Assembly: GCA_017695115.1 (NCBI GenBank)
Contig: JADILV010000007.1
Coordinates: 1 to 61,752, forward strand
Direction of reading: 5' to 3'
DNA: 61,752 bases
Origin: Candidatus Cryptobacteroides avicola
Lineage (GTDB): Bacteria; Bacteroidota; Bacteroidia; Bacteroidales; UBA932
Numbering within the stretch: the stretch's first letter is position 1; the number at the start of each line of letters is the position of its first letter. This document shows positions 44,057 through 53,505 of this stretch, piece by piece. The notes under the pieces are model-generated. The model was not told the DNA's origin. It did no database searches and worked only from the letters and a program-made list of their open reading frames with translations. Both the position numbers and the translations under genes were made by a program.

Positions 44057-44761
44057 TTATATGGTAGGATTCTCCTCGCATCCTTTCCATGGACGCCCGG
44101 CTGCAGCAAGAGCTGCCAGTGTAGAAGTGTCCGGACGGACTGATATGATGTGTATGTCCTTTACCGGTTTGTCCCTGCCGTCCGTTTCGACTGCGGCGAT
44201 CTTGTCTATCACTTCGAATCCGGAAACGGTTTCACCGAAAACGGTATATCCTCCGTCCAGCTGTGCGCACGTATTTGCATCCTGTACGATGTAGAACTGT
44301 GATCCTGAAGATTCTTTTTTCGGATTCGCTGCATCCCCGCGCCTGGCGGCAGCAAGGGCTCCTTTCTTGTGCGTAAACTGCGGGAGAATCTCTGCCGGAA
44401 TGGTATAACCCGGTCCGCCTGTTCCGTATCTTGCTGACTGTGAAGGATCTTTGGTGAGCGGATCCCCGGTCTGGATCATGAATCCGTTGATGACCCTGTG
44501 GAAAAGAAGCCCGTCATAATATCCTTCAGAAGCGAGTTTCAGGAAATTGTCCCTGTGGAGAGGGGTTTCTTTGTAGAGTTTTACCTTGATGGTGCCGAGG
44601 TCCGTCTTGATGTCAAGAACCGGCTCTTCGGAAAGGGCGGTTACGTCAAATGTCATTGTCTTTTCTTTTTCTTTGTTCTGTTTCTGTCCGGAATTGCCGC
44701 AAGATGAAGCCATTGCGATGATTCCAAGAGCGCACATTAGTCTAAGGAAAATCTGTCTCAT
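44057..44761 (-). CDS. Lipoprotein cyclophilin-type peptidyl-prolyl cis-trans isomerase
   Basis: A 234-residue lipoprotein (Cys21 in MASSCGNSG) with a lysine-rich linker and a cyclophilin domain: DIKTDLGTIKVKLYKETPLHRDNFLKLASEGYYDGLLFHRVINGFMIQTGDP, then GTGGPGYTIPAE, GALAAARRGDAANPKKESSGSQFYI and VFGETVSGFEVIDKIA. It speeds proline isomerisation during folding in the periplasm or at the outer membrane. The start at 44761 gives a proper lipoprotein signal; the longer frame from 44908 overlaps the divergent flippase promoter and is rejected. Confidence 0.93.
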   Translation of the reverse strand: MRQIFLRLMCALGIIAMASSCGNSGQKQNKEKEKTMTFDVTALSEEPVLDIKTDLGTIKVKLYKETPLHRDNFLKLASEGYYDGLLFHRVINGFMIQTGDPLTKDPSQSARYGTGGPGYTIPAEILPQFTHKKGALAAARRGDAANPKKESSGSQFYIVQDANTCAQLDGGYTVFGETVSGFEVIDKIAAVETDGRDKPVKDIHIISVRPDTSTLAALAAAGRPWKGCEENPTI

Positions 44762-44851
44762 ATATATAACTGATTTATTTTCAAACGACCAATAGATGCT
44801 TAATGATGCGGATAAGTTGCATAAACCTGACCGGAATTCCGTACAGTTTGC

Positions 44852-44859
44852 TAATTTTG
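44852..44859 (+). promoter_or_regulatory. -7 promoter box for the flippase gene
   Basis: TAATTTTG fits TAnnTTTG and lies 8 nt before the ATG at 44868. It supports that start over the upstream ATG at 44796, which would place the promoter inside the coding sequence. Confidence 0.5.
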
Positions 44860-44867
44860 CGCCCGTT

Positions 44868-46409
44868 ATGGCAAATCCGTTGAAACAGCTGGCGGGGGAT
44901 ACCGCCATTTACGGGCTCAGTACGATACTGGCCCGCGTCATAAACTTCCTGTTCGTCCCGTTCTACACGCGGCTCCTTACGACGGAAAGCTACGGGGTGG
45001 TGACTGAGTTCATGGCGTATATCGCTGTCCTGCAGGTCATCCTGGTGCTCGGTCTGGAGACGGGGTGTTTCCGGTTTGCGAATAAGGAAGGGACGAATCC
45101 GGATGCGGTCTATTCGAATGCGCTCGTAGCCGTTTTCGGCGTCAGCGGAGCGTTCCTGGCTGCAATGATTGCATTCTCCCGTCCGATTGCAGGGGCTCTG
45201 GGCTATGCCGGATACGAGAGCTGTATAATATATATAGGAGGCATTCTTTTCCTTGACAGTCTGACCGCGATACTGTTCGCCAGACTCCGGCAGGAGAGGA
45301 AAGCGTTGAAATTCGCGATATTCAAGACCGTCAAGATTCTTACTGAGACCGCGTCCAACCTGGTGCTGTTCTTCTGGTTCCCGGCTTTCTGTCTGAAAAC
45401 GGCAGGAGCTCTTGGGAAAGAGGTGGCTGACCTGACTTCCGGCGATGTCTGGTTGCTTCATCTCATATCCGCCACTCCGGACTTCAGCTATGTGATTTTC
45501 GCCATCCTGATAAGCTGCGTGGTCTGTGCCCTGCTTTTCCTCCCGACGTTCCTGCGGTTTGCATATACCTTTGACGGGAAGCTGCTTCGCCAGATGCTTG
45601 CCTATTCCCTTCCGCTTATGATAGCCGGACTGCCGGGAGTCGCCAATGACTTTCTGGACCGCTACCTGTTCCGCTATTTCGATACGGGAGCGGACAACTG
45701 GCGCTCCAGTCTGGGAATTTACCAGGCGGCGGTGAAGCTGTCGGTGATAATGTCGCTGTTCATCCAGATGTTCCGCTTCGCGGCCGAGCCCTTCTTTTTC
45801 CAGCGGGCCCGCGACAAGGACATGAAGGTCCTGTATGCCAAGGTAATGGAGTATTTTGTGGCTTTCTGTGGTCTGATATTCCTGGGCGTGATCCTGTACA
45901 TAGACGTCATTTCACTGATTCTCGGCAGGGATTTCCGTGCAGGAGTGGGCATAGTCCCGGTGATGCTGCTTTCCTATATGCTTCTGGGGATGCTTTTCAA
46001 CGTGTCCATGTGGTACAAACTTTCAGGAAAGACCGGATTTGCCATATATATCACCCTTGCCGGCCTGGCCGTAACCGCCGCCGCCAATATCGTCTTTATG
46101 CCGGCCTACTCATACTGGGCATCGGCTTTCGGACATCTGGCCAGTTATGCGGTGATGCTGGCGATATGTGTCCTTCTCGGACGGAAATATTATCCTATAC
46201 CTTACCGGTGGGGCAGGATAGCGGGATTTTTCGTCCTGATGGGAACAGTCTACGGCGTATCCCTCCTTCTTGACGGGGCTTTCTTCAGCGCAGGGGAGGT
46301 TCTGGAAGGGGGATCCTGGGGTGTCCTTGCCACCAAGCTCCTTCTTCATACGGTCCTCATCATCTTCTATGTGGCCGCCTCGTGGTGCCTTCTCCGCAGA
46401 AGAGGCTGA
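44868..46409 (+). CDS. Polysaccharide/lipid-linked oligosaccharide flippase (MOP superfamily)
   Basis: A 513-residue integral membrane protein with about 12-14 helices, beginning MANPLKQLAGDTAIYGLSTILARVINFLFVPFYTRLL, the usual start of Wzx/RfbX-type flippases. These move undecaprenyl-linked sugars across the inner membrane for O-antigen, capsule or exopolysaccharide. There are no glycosyltransferase genes around it, so it is a solitary flippase and its substrate is open. It converges on the thioredoxin lipoprotein gene, 11 bp away. Confidence 0.87.
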   Translation: MANPLKQLAGDTAIYGLSTILARVINFLFVPFYTRLLTTESYGVVTEFMAYIAVLQVILVLGLETGCFRFANKEGTNPDAVYSNALVAVFGVSGAFLAAMIAFSRPIAGALGYAGYESCIIYIGGILFLDSLTAILFARLRQERKALKFAIFKTVKILTETASNLVLFFWFPAFCLKTAGALGKEVADLTSGDVWLLHLISATPDFSYVIFAILISCVVCALLFLPTFLRFAYTFDGKLLRQMLAYSLPLMIAGLPGVANDFLDRYLFRYFDTGADNWRSSLGIYQAAVKLSVIMSLFIQMFRFAAEPFFFQRARDKDMKVLYAKVMEYFVAFCGLIFLGVILYIDVISLILGRDFRAGVGIVPVMLLSYMLLGMLFNVSMWYKLSGKTGFAIYITLAGLAVTAAANIVFMPAYSYWASAFGHLASYAVMLAICVLLGRKYYPIPYRWGRIAGFFVLMGTVYGVSLLLDGAFFSAGEVLEGGSWGVLATKLLLHTVLIIFYVAASWCLLRRRG

Positions 46410-46420
46410 CCGGTCGTCTT

Positions 46421-48358
46421 TTACCTGGTCATCTCTTTCAGTGTGCTGACCATCAGTCCGTGGTCACGGAAATCGTTGCGGAGCCTGTAGCTGCCGTCTT
46501 TATCCACGAGCACATAGGAAGGAATGCCGTCTATACCGAACTTCTCACACAGATATTGCCACTGTTCCGACCCGATTCTGTAGTGGATGCCGCGGATGTC
46601 AGGAATCATGCTCTTGTATTTTACTATAGGGGAAGTCTCGTTGGCGATGTATATCCATACCAGGTCTTCACTTGCCAGCTCGCTGTCTTTAAGCGGTTCG
46701 GTTTCACTGATGGCTGCCCGGCAAGGTCCGCACCAGATATTCCAGAAATCGACGAGAATGACTTTTCCCTTATGAGGAGCTATGATGGAGTCGAACAGCT
46801 TTTCTTTACTTACCTCTGGAGTCTTTTCTATGACGGCCTTCCCTTCAAGTGCTGCAAGCGAAGCGAGAGCGTCTGCCTGCATCGCCTCCAGAGCTTCCGC
46901 GAAGAAAGGCTCTGATGCGCTGCTTCTGAACTGCTCCAGTTCAGCTTCTGAAAGATCGCCGTTTTCCGCCTTCCCGGCAAGAGGTACGGCTTCTGTCAGG
47001 TCGTGAATGAACCCTTCGCCGCAGGTTTCCAATATCGCCTGGCTGAGACCCGTTTCAGTCACGGCAGTTATGAAATCCAGCATGTTCCTTCCCATCAGCA
47101 GCTTCGGATCATTGACATCGAACAGCCCGCAGAGGGCGGCGTAGTTTTCAGGTCCCATCTTGTCCAGGCCGGGGACCTCGATGCTGTAATCCCAGTTGTT
47201 GTTGGCCATCATGTAATTGTGTTTCCTCAGAAAGTCTCCCTGCCCGAATGCCGAGACGGTTTCCTGTTTGAGTGATGTCTGCCAATATTCTTTCATCATC
47301 GGAGACAGGCCGCTGGCGGAAATGCTGTCGGTCAGTGCCCTGTACCGTGAAATTACATGCTCCGTATATTCGTCGGCACTCATTCTGTAGTCGGCGAAAC
47401 TGCCGGAGTAGAGGTTCATAACATAATTTCCGTTGAACTGCCGCTGCTCGGCTTCGAATGTATTTGTAAGGTTCATATATTCTCCGGAAACATAGGTCCT
47501 CTGTCCGAGTGCCGGTACTGCCGCCGCATTGTTCCGGGCACGCAAGGCTTTCAGCATCCACCCGCTTGCCCTCATGTCCAGATAGGCTTCGGCCGAGTCC
47601 CCGGGCGCCAGCCACATTTCCCCTCCGATCCCGCCAATATTCCCCAGTTGGAAAACAGCCATTCCATAAGCAGGACCGTACTGCTGGAATCTGAATCCGG
47701 CAGTGGCGGTTTCAGGATCTATGTCTGCCTTGTAAGACTGCTGTCCGTTGAGGAGAGTGTTGACATACAGCTCGATTTCTGTCCCGAGTTCTTTCCTGTA
47801 GTTGAGAAGATACACCGTCACTTCCGTTTCTCCGGATTCCAGAATCGGATCTGGCACAGGCCGCGTGCCGTCATGCTTCTTCAATGCCGCCGGGACGCCG
47901 TCCGGTGTGCCATAGGCGGTCTTCCCGGTAAGATCCACGCCGTAAAGTTTCCATTCCGTCTCTATGAAGTCGAAAGATTTCGCTTTTTTGGGGAGCGGCT
48001 CGAAAATCACCTTGAATACAGCCCTTCCGGATTCTGGCATCCAGAACAGCGAATCGGCCTGTATGCCTTCTGTTCCCGTCATCCGGTACTCCTTGCCGCC
48101 GGCATACAGGTATGTCCCGGAGTCTATGGTGATCCAATAATGGGGGATATACATGGCGTCGACTGTCAGGACTGTCGAAGTGTCTGTGATTTCCACCCGA
48201 GTGATATCGATGACCGAAGTGTTCGCCAGATCGATCAAAGGATTCTCGATGACACGTTCCTTGGGTGAGCAGGAAGCAAATAGAAAGAGGGCTGCAGAAA
48301 TTGCCGCTGCAAGAAAGACTCTCCGGTCACCTGTGACTACATTTGCTGTCTTTTTCAT
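46421..48358 (-). CDS. Lipoprotein with C-terminal thioredoxin-like (TlpA) domain
   Basis: A 645-residue lipoprotein (Cys30 in FLFASCSPK). The C-terminal domain from about residue 505 is thioredoxin-like with WCGPC at 542-546 (Cys543, Cys546) and the cis-Pro segment GIDGIPSYVLVDKDG, so it can do thiol-disulfide exchange in the envelope. The first 500 residues are beta-rich then helical and of no family I can name. The first seven codons (MKKTANV) and the promoter closely match those of the PspC gene at 56965-57534 (MKKTVNV). The signal peptide therefore carries an unusually long 13-residue polar n-region. Probably co-regulated with the PspC-PadR operon. Confidence 0.82.
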   Translation of the reverse strand: MKKTANVVTGDRRVFLAAAISAALFLFASCSPKERVIENPLIDLANTSVIDITRVEITDTSTVLTVDAMYIPHYWITIDSGTYLYAGGKEYRMTGTEGIQADSLFWMPESGRAVFKVIFEPLPKKAKSFDFIETEWKLYGVDLTGKTAYGTPDGVPAALKKHDGTRPVPDPILESGETEVTVYLLNYRKELGTEIELYVNTLLNGQQSYKADIDPETATAGFRFQQYGPAYGMAVFQLGNIGGIGGEMWLAPGDSAEAYLDMRASGWMLKALRARNNAAAVPALGQRTYVSGEYMNLTNTFEAEQRQFNGNYVMNLYSGSFADYRMSADEYTEHVISRYRALTDSISASGLSPMMKEYWQTSLKQETVSAFGQGDFLRKHNYMMANNNWDYSIEVPGLDKMGPENYAALCGLFDVNDPKLLMGRNMLDFITAVTETGLSQAILETCGEGFIHDLTEAVPLAGKAENGDLSEAELEQFRSSASEPFFAEALEAMQADALASLAALEGKAVIEKTPEVSKEKLFDSIIAPHKGKVILVDFWNIWCGPCRAAISETEPLKDSELASEDLVWIYIANETSPIVKYKSMIPDIRGIHYRIGSEQWQYLCEKFGIDGIPSYVLVDKDGSYRLRNDFRDHGLMVSTLKEMTR

Positions 48359-48374
48359 GTTGTTGAGTATTGGT

Positions 48375-48419
48375 TTGCAAATATATGTTAATTTTTAATA
48401 CCTTGTATCACAAAGTACT
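48375..48419 (-). promoter_or_regulatory. PadR-type operator/promoter of the thioredoxin lipoprotein gene
   Basis: 43 of 45 bases match 57612-57656 in front of the PspC-PadR operon. On the minus strand it ends in the -7 box TATATTTG. Upstream is an imperfect inverted repeat (on the plus strand AATACCTTGT-3-ACAAAGTACT), a likely regulator binding site. The gene ATG lies at 48358. Confidence 0.7.
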
Positions 48420-48571
48420 GTTGGATTGTCTCTATTCATTATGACAGACGTCAGGAAAAATAAATAACCAAATGTATGCACATGAGTTAAAATAGTAAAC
48501 ACAATGTGCAAACAATGTCGTATTTTATTATAAAAAAGTAATATTTTGGTAACAAAATATAAATATTTGCC

Positions 48572-48579
48572 TATATTTG
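48572..48579 (+). promoter_or_regulatory. -7 promoter box for the second susC gene
   Basis: TATATTTG fits TAnnTTTG, 42 nt before the ATG at 48622. A TTTG at 48545-48548 is 23 nt upstream, slightly longer than the usual spacing. Confidence 0.5.
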
Positions 48580-48621
48580 CTGCCCTAATAACCACTTTAT
48601 GTATAACTAAATTTTTCTATT

Positions 48622-51600
48622 ATGACTAAAACGATCAAGTCTTCAGTCGTTATGAGTTGCGTTGCCCTGGCAGCCGCTGTGCTCATGAACGTATTGATGC
48701 CTTTCGAGTCCTTTGCCCAAAATCAGGGGGGGGCAGTTAGTGGCGTTGTAACCGATGCTATCGGACCTGTCGCCGGAGCAGCCGTCTTTGTAAAAGACGG
48801 TGCGAACGGAGTCACTACAGACCTTGACGGGGCCTATACCCTGACAGACCTGAACCTAAACGATGTTATAGTAGTATCCCTTCTGGGATATCAGACACAG
48901 GAGATAGTCTACACCGGCCAGACTACTCTCAATGTCCTCCTCGCAGAGGAATCCACCCTTCTTGAAGGGGTTGTCGTAACGGCCATGGGTATTGAACGGC
49001 AGGAAGAGTCTCTTACCTATGCTGCCGAAACTGTAGGCGGTAACGATGTCAACGACATCAAGAGTGTGAATATGATCAACTCCCTGCAGGGTAAAGCCGC
49101 AGGTCTGGTCATCACCCCGAACTCTACGGGAGCCGGCGGATCGTCCAAGATCCTTTTCCGAGGCAGCAAGTCCATCAGCGGAAGCAACCAGCCTCTTATC
49201 GTGATTGACGGTGTGCCTGTAATGAACAGCATCACAACAGCACAGGTCGCATCAAACTATGGCGGCGAGCGAGACGGAGGTGACGTGATGTCTACCATCA
49301 ACCCTGATGACATCAAGTCGATTTCCCTTTTGAAAGGAGCATCTGCAGCCGCTCTTTACGGTGCAGTCGCAGCCAACGGAGCCATCATGATCACCACCAA
49401 GTCCGCACAGTCCGGCAAGGTGAATGTGAATTTCTCCAGCAATACTACTGTAGAGACTCCTCTTACTCTTCCTAAGTTCCAGAACAGCTACGGTATGTCC
49501 GACAACGGGTCATACAGCTGGGGAGACAAGCTTTCCTCTTCATCTCCTAACTATCTTAAGGAATTCTTCCGTACAGGTGTCACTACCAACAACTCTGTCG
49601 CAGTATCAGGAGGCAGCGAGAATTTCGGTGCATATTTCTCATACGGGAACGTATATTCCCAGGGTATCACCCCGGAGAACGACTACATGAGCCATAACCT
49701 GAGCGCGAAGGTGAATTTCACTGTCCTGAAGAAGGTGCATATCGATTTCAATGCCAAGTACACCAACCAGCACATCGAGAACCAGGCTGCATCAGGATTC
49801 CTCTACAACCCGCTTCCGGGTGCATACCTGTTCCCGAGAGGCGAGGACTGGAACCACTACAAGAACAACTTCGAGGTGTTCGATGCAGTCCGGAATGTGA
49901 ATGTCCACAACTGGACAAATACAGCGATGGAACAGTTCGAAAACCCTTATTGGGTGCTCAACAGGGAAAAACCTGTAGTTGACCGCAACCGCTATACATT
50001 CGGAGGTTCCATCAAGTACGATATTATCGACGGGCTCTACATCCAGGGCCGTCTCACTTATGAAAGAGGTGACGAGCGTTTCCAGCACAATCTGTACGCA
50101 TCCAGTGTAGCTGACCGTTACCCGATGGGAAGGATGAAGGACAACCGCTATTTCAGCAGCCAGATGTACGGCGATGTCCTCATCAGCTACAACCATACCT
50201 GGAATGACACATACTCACTTTCAGTGACAGCAGGTTCCAGCTTCACACACACAAAGACTTCCCATGTAGATCTCTGGGGAGAGGGTACTGCATTTGAAAG
50301 TCCAGGTTCCGGAAATATATATTTCCCGAACATTTTCACTCCGAACAACTATTACAACAACTTGTCCGTAGTATCCGCATCCGACAACTGGGAGACAGAG
50401 AAGAGGCTTAATGCGGTATTCGCTACCGCTCAGTTCGGATTCAAGGACGGACTGTTCATTGACGTGACTGCACGTAACGACTGGTCTTCATCACTTGCCT
50501 TCACTGACGATATTTCTTTCTTCTATCCATCGTTCGGTGCCAGCCTCCTGCTTGACAGGTTCGTGGATATGGGCGAGAATGTAGATCTCCTCAAGTTCAG
50601 AGGCAGCTACTCTATCGTGGGTAACGACGTTCCGGTCTTCATGTCCAACCTTCTCTACAGCCTTGGTTCACAAGGTGTGATTACCGCTCCTGACAAAGCT
50701 CCGTTCAGGACATTGAAGCCTGAGATGACGCATTCTGTCGAGGCCGGATTTGACGGTGCGTTCTTTAACGACAGGTTCAACATTTCCGCTACCTGGTACA
50801 AGACAAACACCAAGAACCAGTTCTTCTCTGTGGCTGCTCCTTACGAGTCAGGCCTGAGAAACAGGTATGTAAATGCAGGTGACGTCCAGAACCAGGGATT
50901 CGAGTTCAGCGCAAGCTGGTATGAGCCTTTCACTCCGGATTTCAGCTGGGAGACAGGAATCAACCTTTCATACAATGACAACACCATTAAGGAACTCGTC
51001 GATGATCTTCCTAACGGTCTGACACTGTCTGATTTCGGAGGTGCGAAGATTATCCTTAAGGAAGGCGGTTCTTATGGCGACCTTTATGTCCGCCATATCA
51101 TGAGGGACGAAAACGGAAAACCGCAGAAGAACGAGCAGGGGCAGCCTATACTCAGCGGTGATGATGATTTCACTTATGCGGGCAACATGACATCTAAAGT
51201 AAACGCCAGCTGGACCAACACATTCCGCTACAAGAACTTCACTCTCTCATTCCTCATCGACGGAAGATTCGGTGGCAAGGTTCTTTCAATGACTGAAGCT
51301 GCCCTTGACGGATGGGGAGTATCCCAGAGGTCAGGAGTCGCACGTGATGCAGGCCAGATAGTTGTCGACGGAGTCTCTTTCGAGCCTCGGGCGTGGTATG
51401 AGACTACAGGTCTTTCAAACTACAACTCCCAGTATGCGAACGAGAACTATGTCTACAGCGCTACGAATATACGTCTCCGTGAGTTAAGCATAGGCTATAC
51501 GTTCCGCGATGTATTCGGAGCAGGCAAGAACATCACTGCTTCGCTTATAGGACGCAACCTGTTCTTCTTCTACAAGGATGCCCCTATGGATCCTGATGTT

Positions 51601-51693
51601 TCAGCAGGTACCGGCAACGGTATACAGGGAGTCGACATGTTCGCTCTTCCTACTACACGCAGCTTCGGTCTGAATTTGAAACTTAATTTCTAA
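48622..51693 (+). CDS. SusC/RagA-type TonB-dependent receptor without STN domain
   Basis: A 1023-residue outer-membrane importer. After a signal peptide (about 1-33, ending ESFAQ) come a carboxypeptidase-like domain (GVVTDAIGPVAGAAVFVKD), the plug (MINSLQGKAAGLVITPNSTGAGGSSKILFRG, NQPLIVIDGVPVMNS, SAAALYGAVAANGAIMITTKS) and the barrel, ending FGLNLKLNF. There is no STN domain, so it does not signal through a FecR protein. Codons 36-38 contain eight G in a row (48726-48733), a possible phase-variation tract. The ligand is unknown because no hydrolases accompany the pair. Confidence 0.94.
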   Translation: MTKTIKSSVVMSCVALAAAVLMNVLMPFESFAQNQGGAVSGVVTDAIGPVAGAAVFVKDGANGVTTDLDGAYTLTDLNLNDVIVVSLLGYQTQEIVYTGQTTLNVLLAEESTLLEGVVVTAMGIERQEESLTYAAETVGGNDVNDIKSVNMINSLQGKAAGLVITPNSTGAGGSSKILFRGSKSISGSNQPLIVIDGVPVMNSITTAQVASNYGGERDGGDVMSTINPDDIKSISLLKGASAAALYGAVAANGAIMITTKSAQSGKVNVNFSSNTTVETPLTLPKFQNSYGMSDNGSYSWGDKLSSSSPNYLKEFFRTGVTTNNSVAVSGGSENFGAYFSYGNVYSQGITPENDYMSHNLSAKVNFTVLKKVHIDFNAKYTNQHIENQAASGFLYNPLPGAYLFPRGEDWNHYKNNFEVFDAVRNVNVHNWTNTAMEQFENPYWVLNREKPVVDRNRYTFGGSIKYDIIDGLYIQGRLTYERGDERFQHNLYASSVADRYPMGRMKDNRYFSSQMYGDVLISYNHTWNDTYSLSVTAGSSFTHTKTSHVDLWGEGTAFESPGSGNIYFPNIFTPNNYYNNLSVVSASDNWETEKRLNAVFATAQFGFKDGLFIDVTARNDWSSSLAFTDDISFFYPSFGASLLLDRFVDMGENVDLLKFRGSYSIVGNDVPVFMSNLLYSLGSQGVITAPDKAPFRTLKPEMTHSVEAGFDGAFFNDRFNISATWYKTNTKNQFFSVAAPYESGLRNRYVNAGDVQNQGFEFSASWYEPFTPDFSWETGINLSYNDNTIKELVDDLPNGLTLSDFGGAKIILKEGGSYGDLYVRHIMRDENGKPQKNEQGQPILSGDDDFTYAGNMTSKVNASWTNTFRYKNFTLSFLIDGRFGGKVLSMTEAALDGWGVSQRSGVARDAGQIVVDGVSFEPRAWYETTGLSNYNSQYANENYVYSATNIRLRELSIGYTFRDVFGAGKNITASLIGRNLFFFYKDAPMDPDVSAGTGNGIQGVDMFALPTTRSFGLNLKLNF
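48726..48733 (+). repeat. Poly-G tract (G8) at the start of the second susC gene
   Basis: Eight consecutive G just after the signal-peptide codons (QGGA). A one-base change would end the receptor early. It is the second longest G run noted in the window after that of the sigma gene at 15344-15352. Confidence 0.8.
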
Positions 51694-51705
51694 AACCTTA
51701 CAGCG

Positions 51706-53427
51706 ATGAAAAAAATCATAAAATATACTTCAATTGCGGTTCTCGGGCTCGGACTGTTCGCTTCGTGTACAGAAAAGTTCGAGGAAATGAATACAAGCAA
51801 TATTCAGGTCGACCCGTCTGACATGCCTTTGGAGTCGCAGTGTGTCGAGCCGATGAACTACTGTTATCCTCCGCAGCAGAATATGTTCCAGTTCTGGACC
51901 AACCTTACTGTGGACCTCTACAGCGGTTATTTCATGACACCGAACGGAAACTTCACCAACGGTGACATGGGAGAGAACCGCGGACACGGCGGCGGTATGT
52001 ATGAAAACTACTATCTGCATATATTCAACAATACACGCCGTGTGATTGCTGCTTATGAGGAAAGAGGCCAGAAAGGTTTGGCCGGAATCATGAAAATTGT
52101 CCAGGCTTACGGGACAATTATGACTACGGATGTTTACGGGCCGCTTGCCTACAGTTCCATTATTTCCGGAGAATACGAGTCTTATTTCCCGTTTGACAGC
52201 CAGAAGCAGATATATTTCCAGGTTATTGATGATTTGAGGACAGCGGCTACTGACATCGCTGCCATGTCGGATGCCGAGAAGACGATTCTGAAGGACAATT
52301 TTGATGATTCATGGTGTGCAGGTGATCCGGAAATGTGGATAAAGATTGCAAATACCATGAAGCTGAGAGTGGCTTTGCGTCTTTCCAAGAGGGAAGCTGA
52401 AATGAAGGAAGGGGTGACTGTTGCCGGTAAGGAGTATCCTGGAGTAGACCTGAAAGCCCTCGCTCAGGAGGCAGCAGGAAATACTTTGGCCAACAATGGC
52501 AAGGATATCATGATCAACAAGAGTCTGGAGAACGAGATGTGGCTTATGTTCAACTGGGGAGACTGCGGATTCAACGCCAACCTTGTCACTCTCATGTCAG
52601 GAATGAAAGACCCTCGCCAGCCTCTTTATATGACGAAGAATAACGGGGATATCACTAATGACGCTGGAGTGGTTACAATGCCGAAAGAAACGGATTACGT
52701 AGGTATCCGTTTTGCCAGCGGGCTCCCTGGAAAACCTAATGCCTGGGGAAACTTCTCATATTGGCTTGATCCATCCAATTCGAAAGGTATCTATGCAGCT
52801 CCGCTTCCTATATTCAAGCAGGCAGAATCTTATTTCCTCCTTGCCGAAGCAAAACTCCGTTGGGATATCGGTTCTGAATCTGTGCAGAGCCTGTACGAAA
52901 AAGGAATCAGATGCTCTATGGACAACGAGCTTGCCTACAAAGGCAAATATGCAGATCCTGTAATCACTGCATATCCTGCAGGTGCAGTTGATGCTTATAT
53001 CAACAATGATACTGATACCCAATTGGATTTTGTTGACCCTGTAGATCCAGCACTCAATACTAAGGCTGTCAATAAACTCTGCGTAAAATGGGATGACAGT
53101 GCTTCAAACGAGGACAAGCTCGCAAGGATCATCACCCAGAAGTACTTCGCCCTCTTCCCTCTTTCTACCGAGGCATGGGCCGAATACAGAAGGACAGGCT
53201 ATCCTGTGCAGTTCCCTCCAGTTGTCAACGAAAGCAATGGTGCCGTATCAAGTGACGAAGGCGTCCGCCGTCAGATTTACAGCAGCAACGCTATCGATAC
53301 CAACGCACAAGGCTACCAGGAAGGAGTAGAACTGCTGAATCAGGAGAATTCCAGCAAGACCGGACACAGCGGTGATACAGGCGGAACCCGCGTATGGTGG
53401 GATAACGCAGCCAAAGGTAATTTCTAA
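51706..53427 (+). CDS. SusD/RagB-like nutrient-binding lipoprotein
   Basis: A 573-residue lipoprotein (Cys21 in LFASCTEKF) starting 12 bp after its SusC partner. It follows the SusD-like_2 pattern with KIVQAYGTIMTTDVYGPLAYS, MWIKIANTMKLRVALRLSK, and a C-terminal KIIT-QKYFALFPLSTEAWAEYRRTGYP region. This branch often pairs with transporters for peptides or non-starch ligands as well as glycans. The operon ends at a strong terminator. Confidence 0.9.
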   Translation: MKKIIKYTSIAVLGLGLFASCTEKFEEMNTSNIQVDPSDMPLESQCVEPMNYCYPPQQNMFQFWTNLTVDLYSGYFMTPNGNFTNGDMGENRGHGGGMYENYYLHIFNNTRRVIAAYEERGQKGLAGIMKIVQAYGTIMTTDVYGPLAYSSIISGEYESYFPFDSQKQIYFQVIDDLRTAATDIAAMSDAEKTILKDNFDDSWCAGDPEMWIKIANTMKLRVALRLSKREAEMKEGVTVAGKEYPGVDLKALAQEAAGNTLANNGKDIMINKSLENEMWLMFNWGDCGFNANLVTLMSGMKDPRQPLYMTKNNGDITNDAGVVTMPKETDYVGIRFASGLPGKPNAWGNFSYWLDPSNSKGIYAAPLPIFKQAESYFLLAEAKLRWDIGSESVQSLYEKGIRCSMDNELAYKGKYADPVITAYPAGAVDAYINNDTDTQLDFVDPVDPALNTKAVNKLCVKWDDSASNEDKLARIITQKYFALFPLSTEAWAEYRRTGYPVQFPPVVNESNGAVSSDEGVRRQIYSSNAIDTNAQGYQEGVELLNQENSSKTGHSGDTGGTRVWWDNAAKGNF

Positions 53428-53462
53428 AAGGCTCTTTTGAGCAAGAATTGCTATCATAAAAA

Positions 53463-53501
53463 AGGCCGGGGATTTCCGAACGGAGTCCCCGGCCTTAGTT
53501 T
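53463..53501 (+). terminator. Terminator of the second susCD operon (also facing hipA)
   Basis: A GC-rich hairpin with a 9-bp stem (GGCCGGGGA with TCCCCGGCC) and a 13-nt loop, followed by TTAGTTTTT. It separates susD from the convergent hipA. Confidence 0.88.
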
Positions 53502-53505
53502 TTCC

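Noticed and set aside
44762..44908. Longer N-terminus for the cyclophilin
   Set aside because: It would precede a perfect lipoprotein signal with 49 unrelated residues and overlap the start of the divergent flippase gene.
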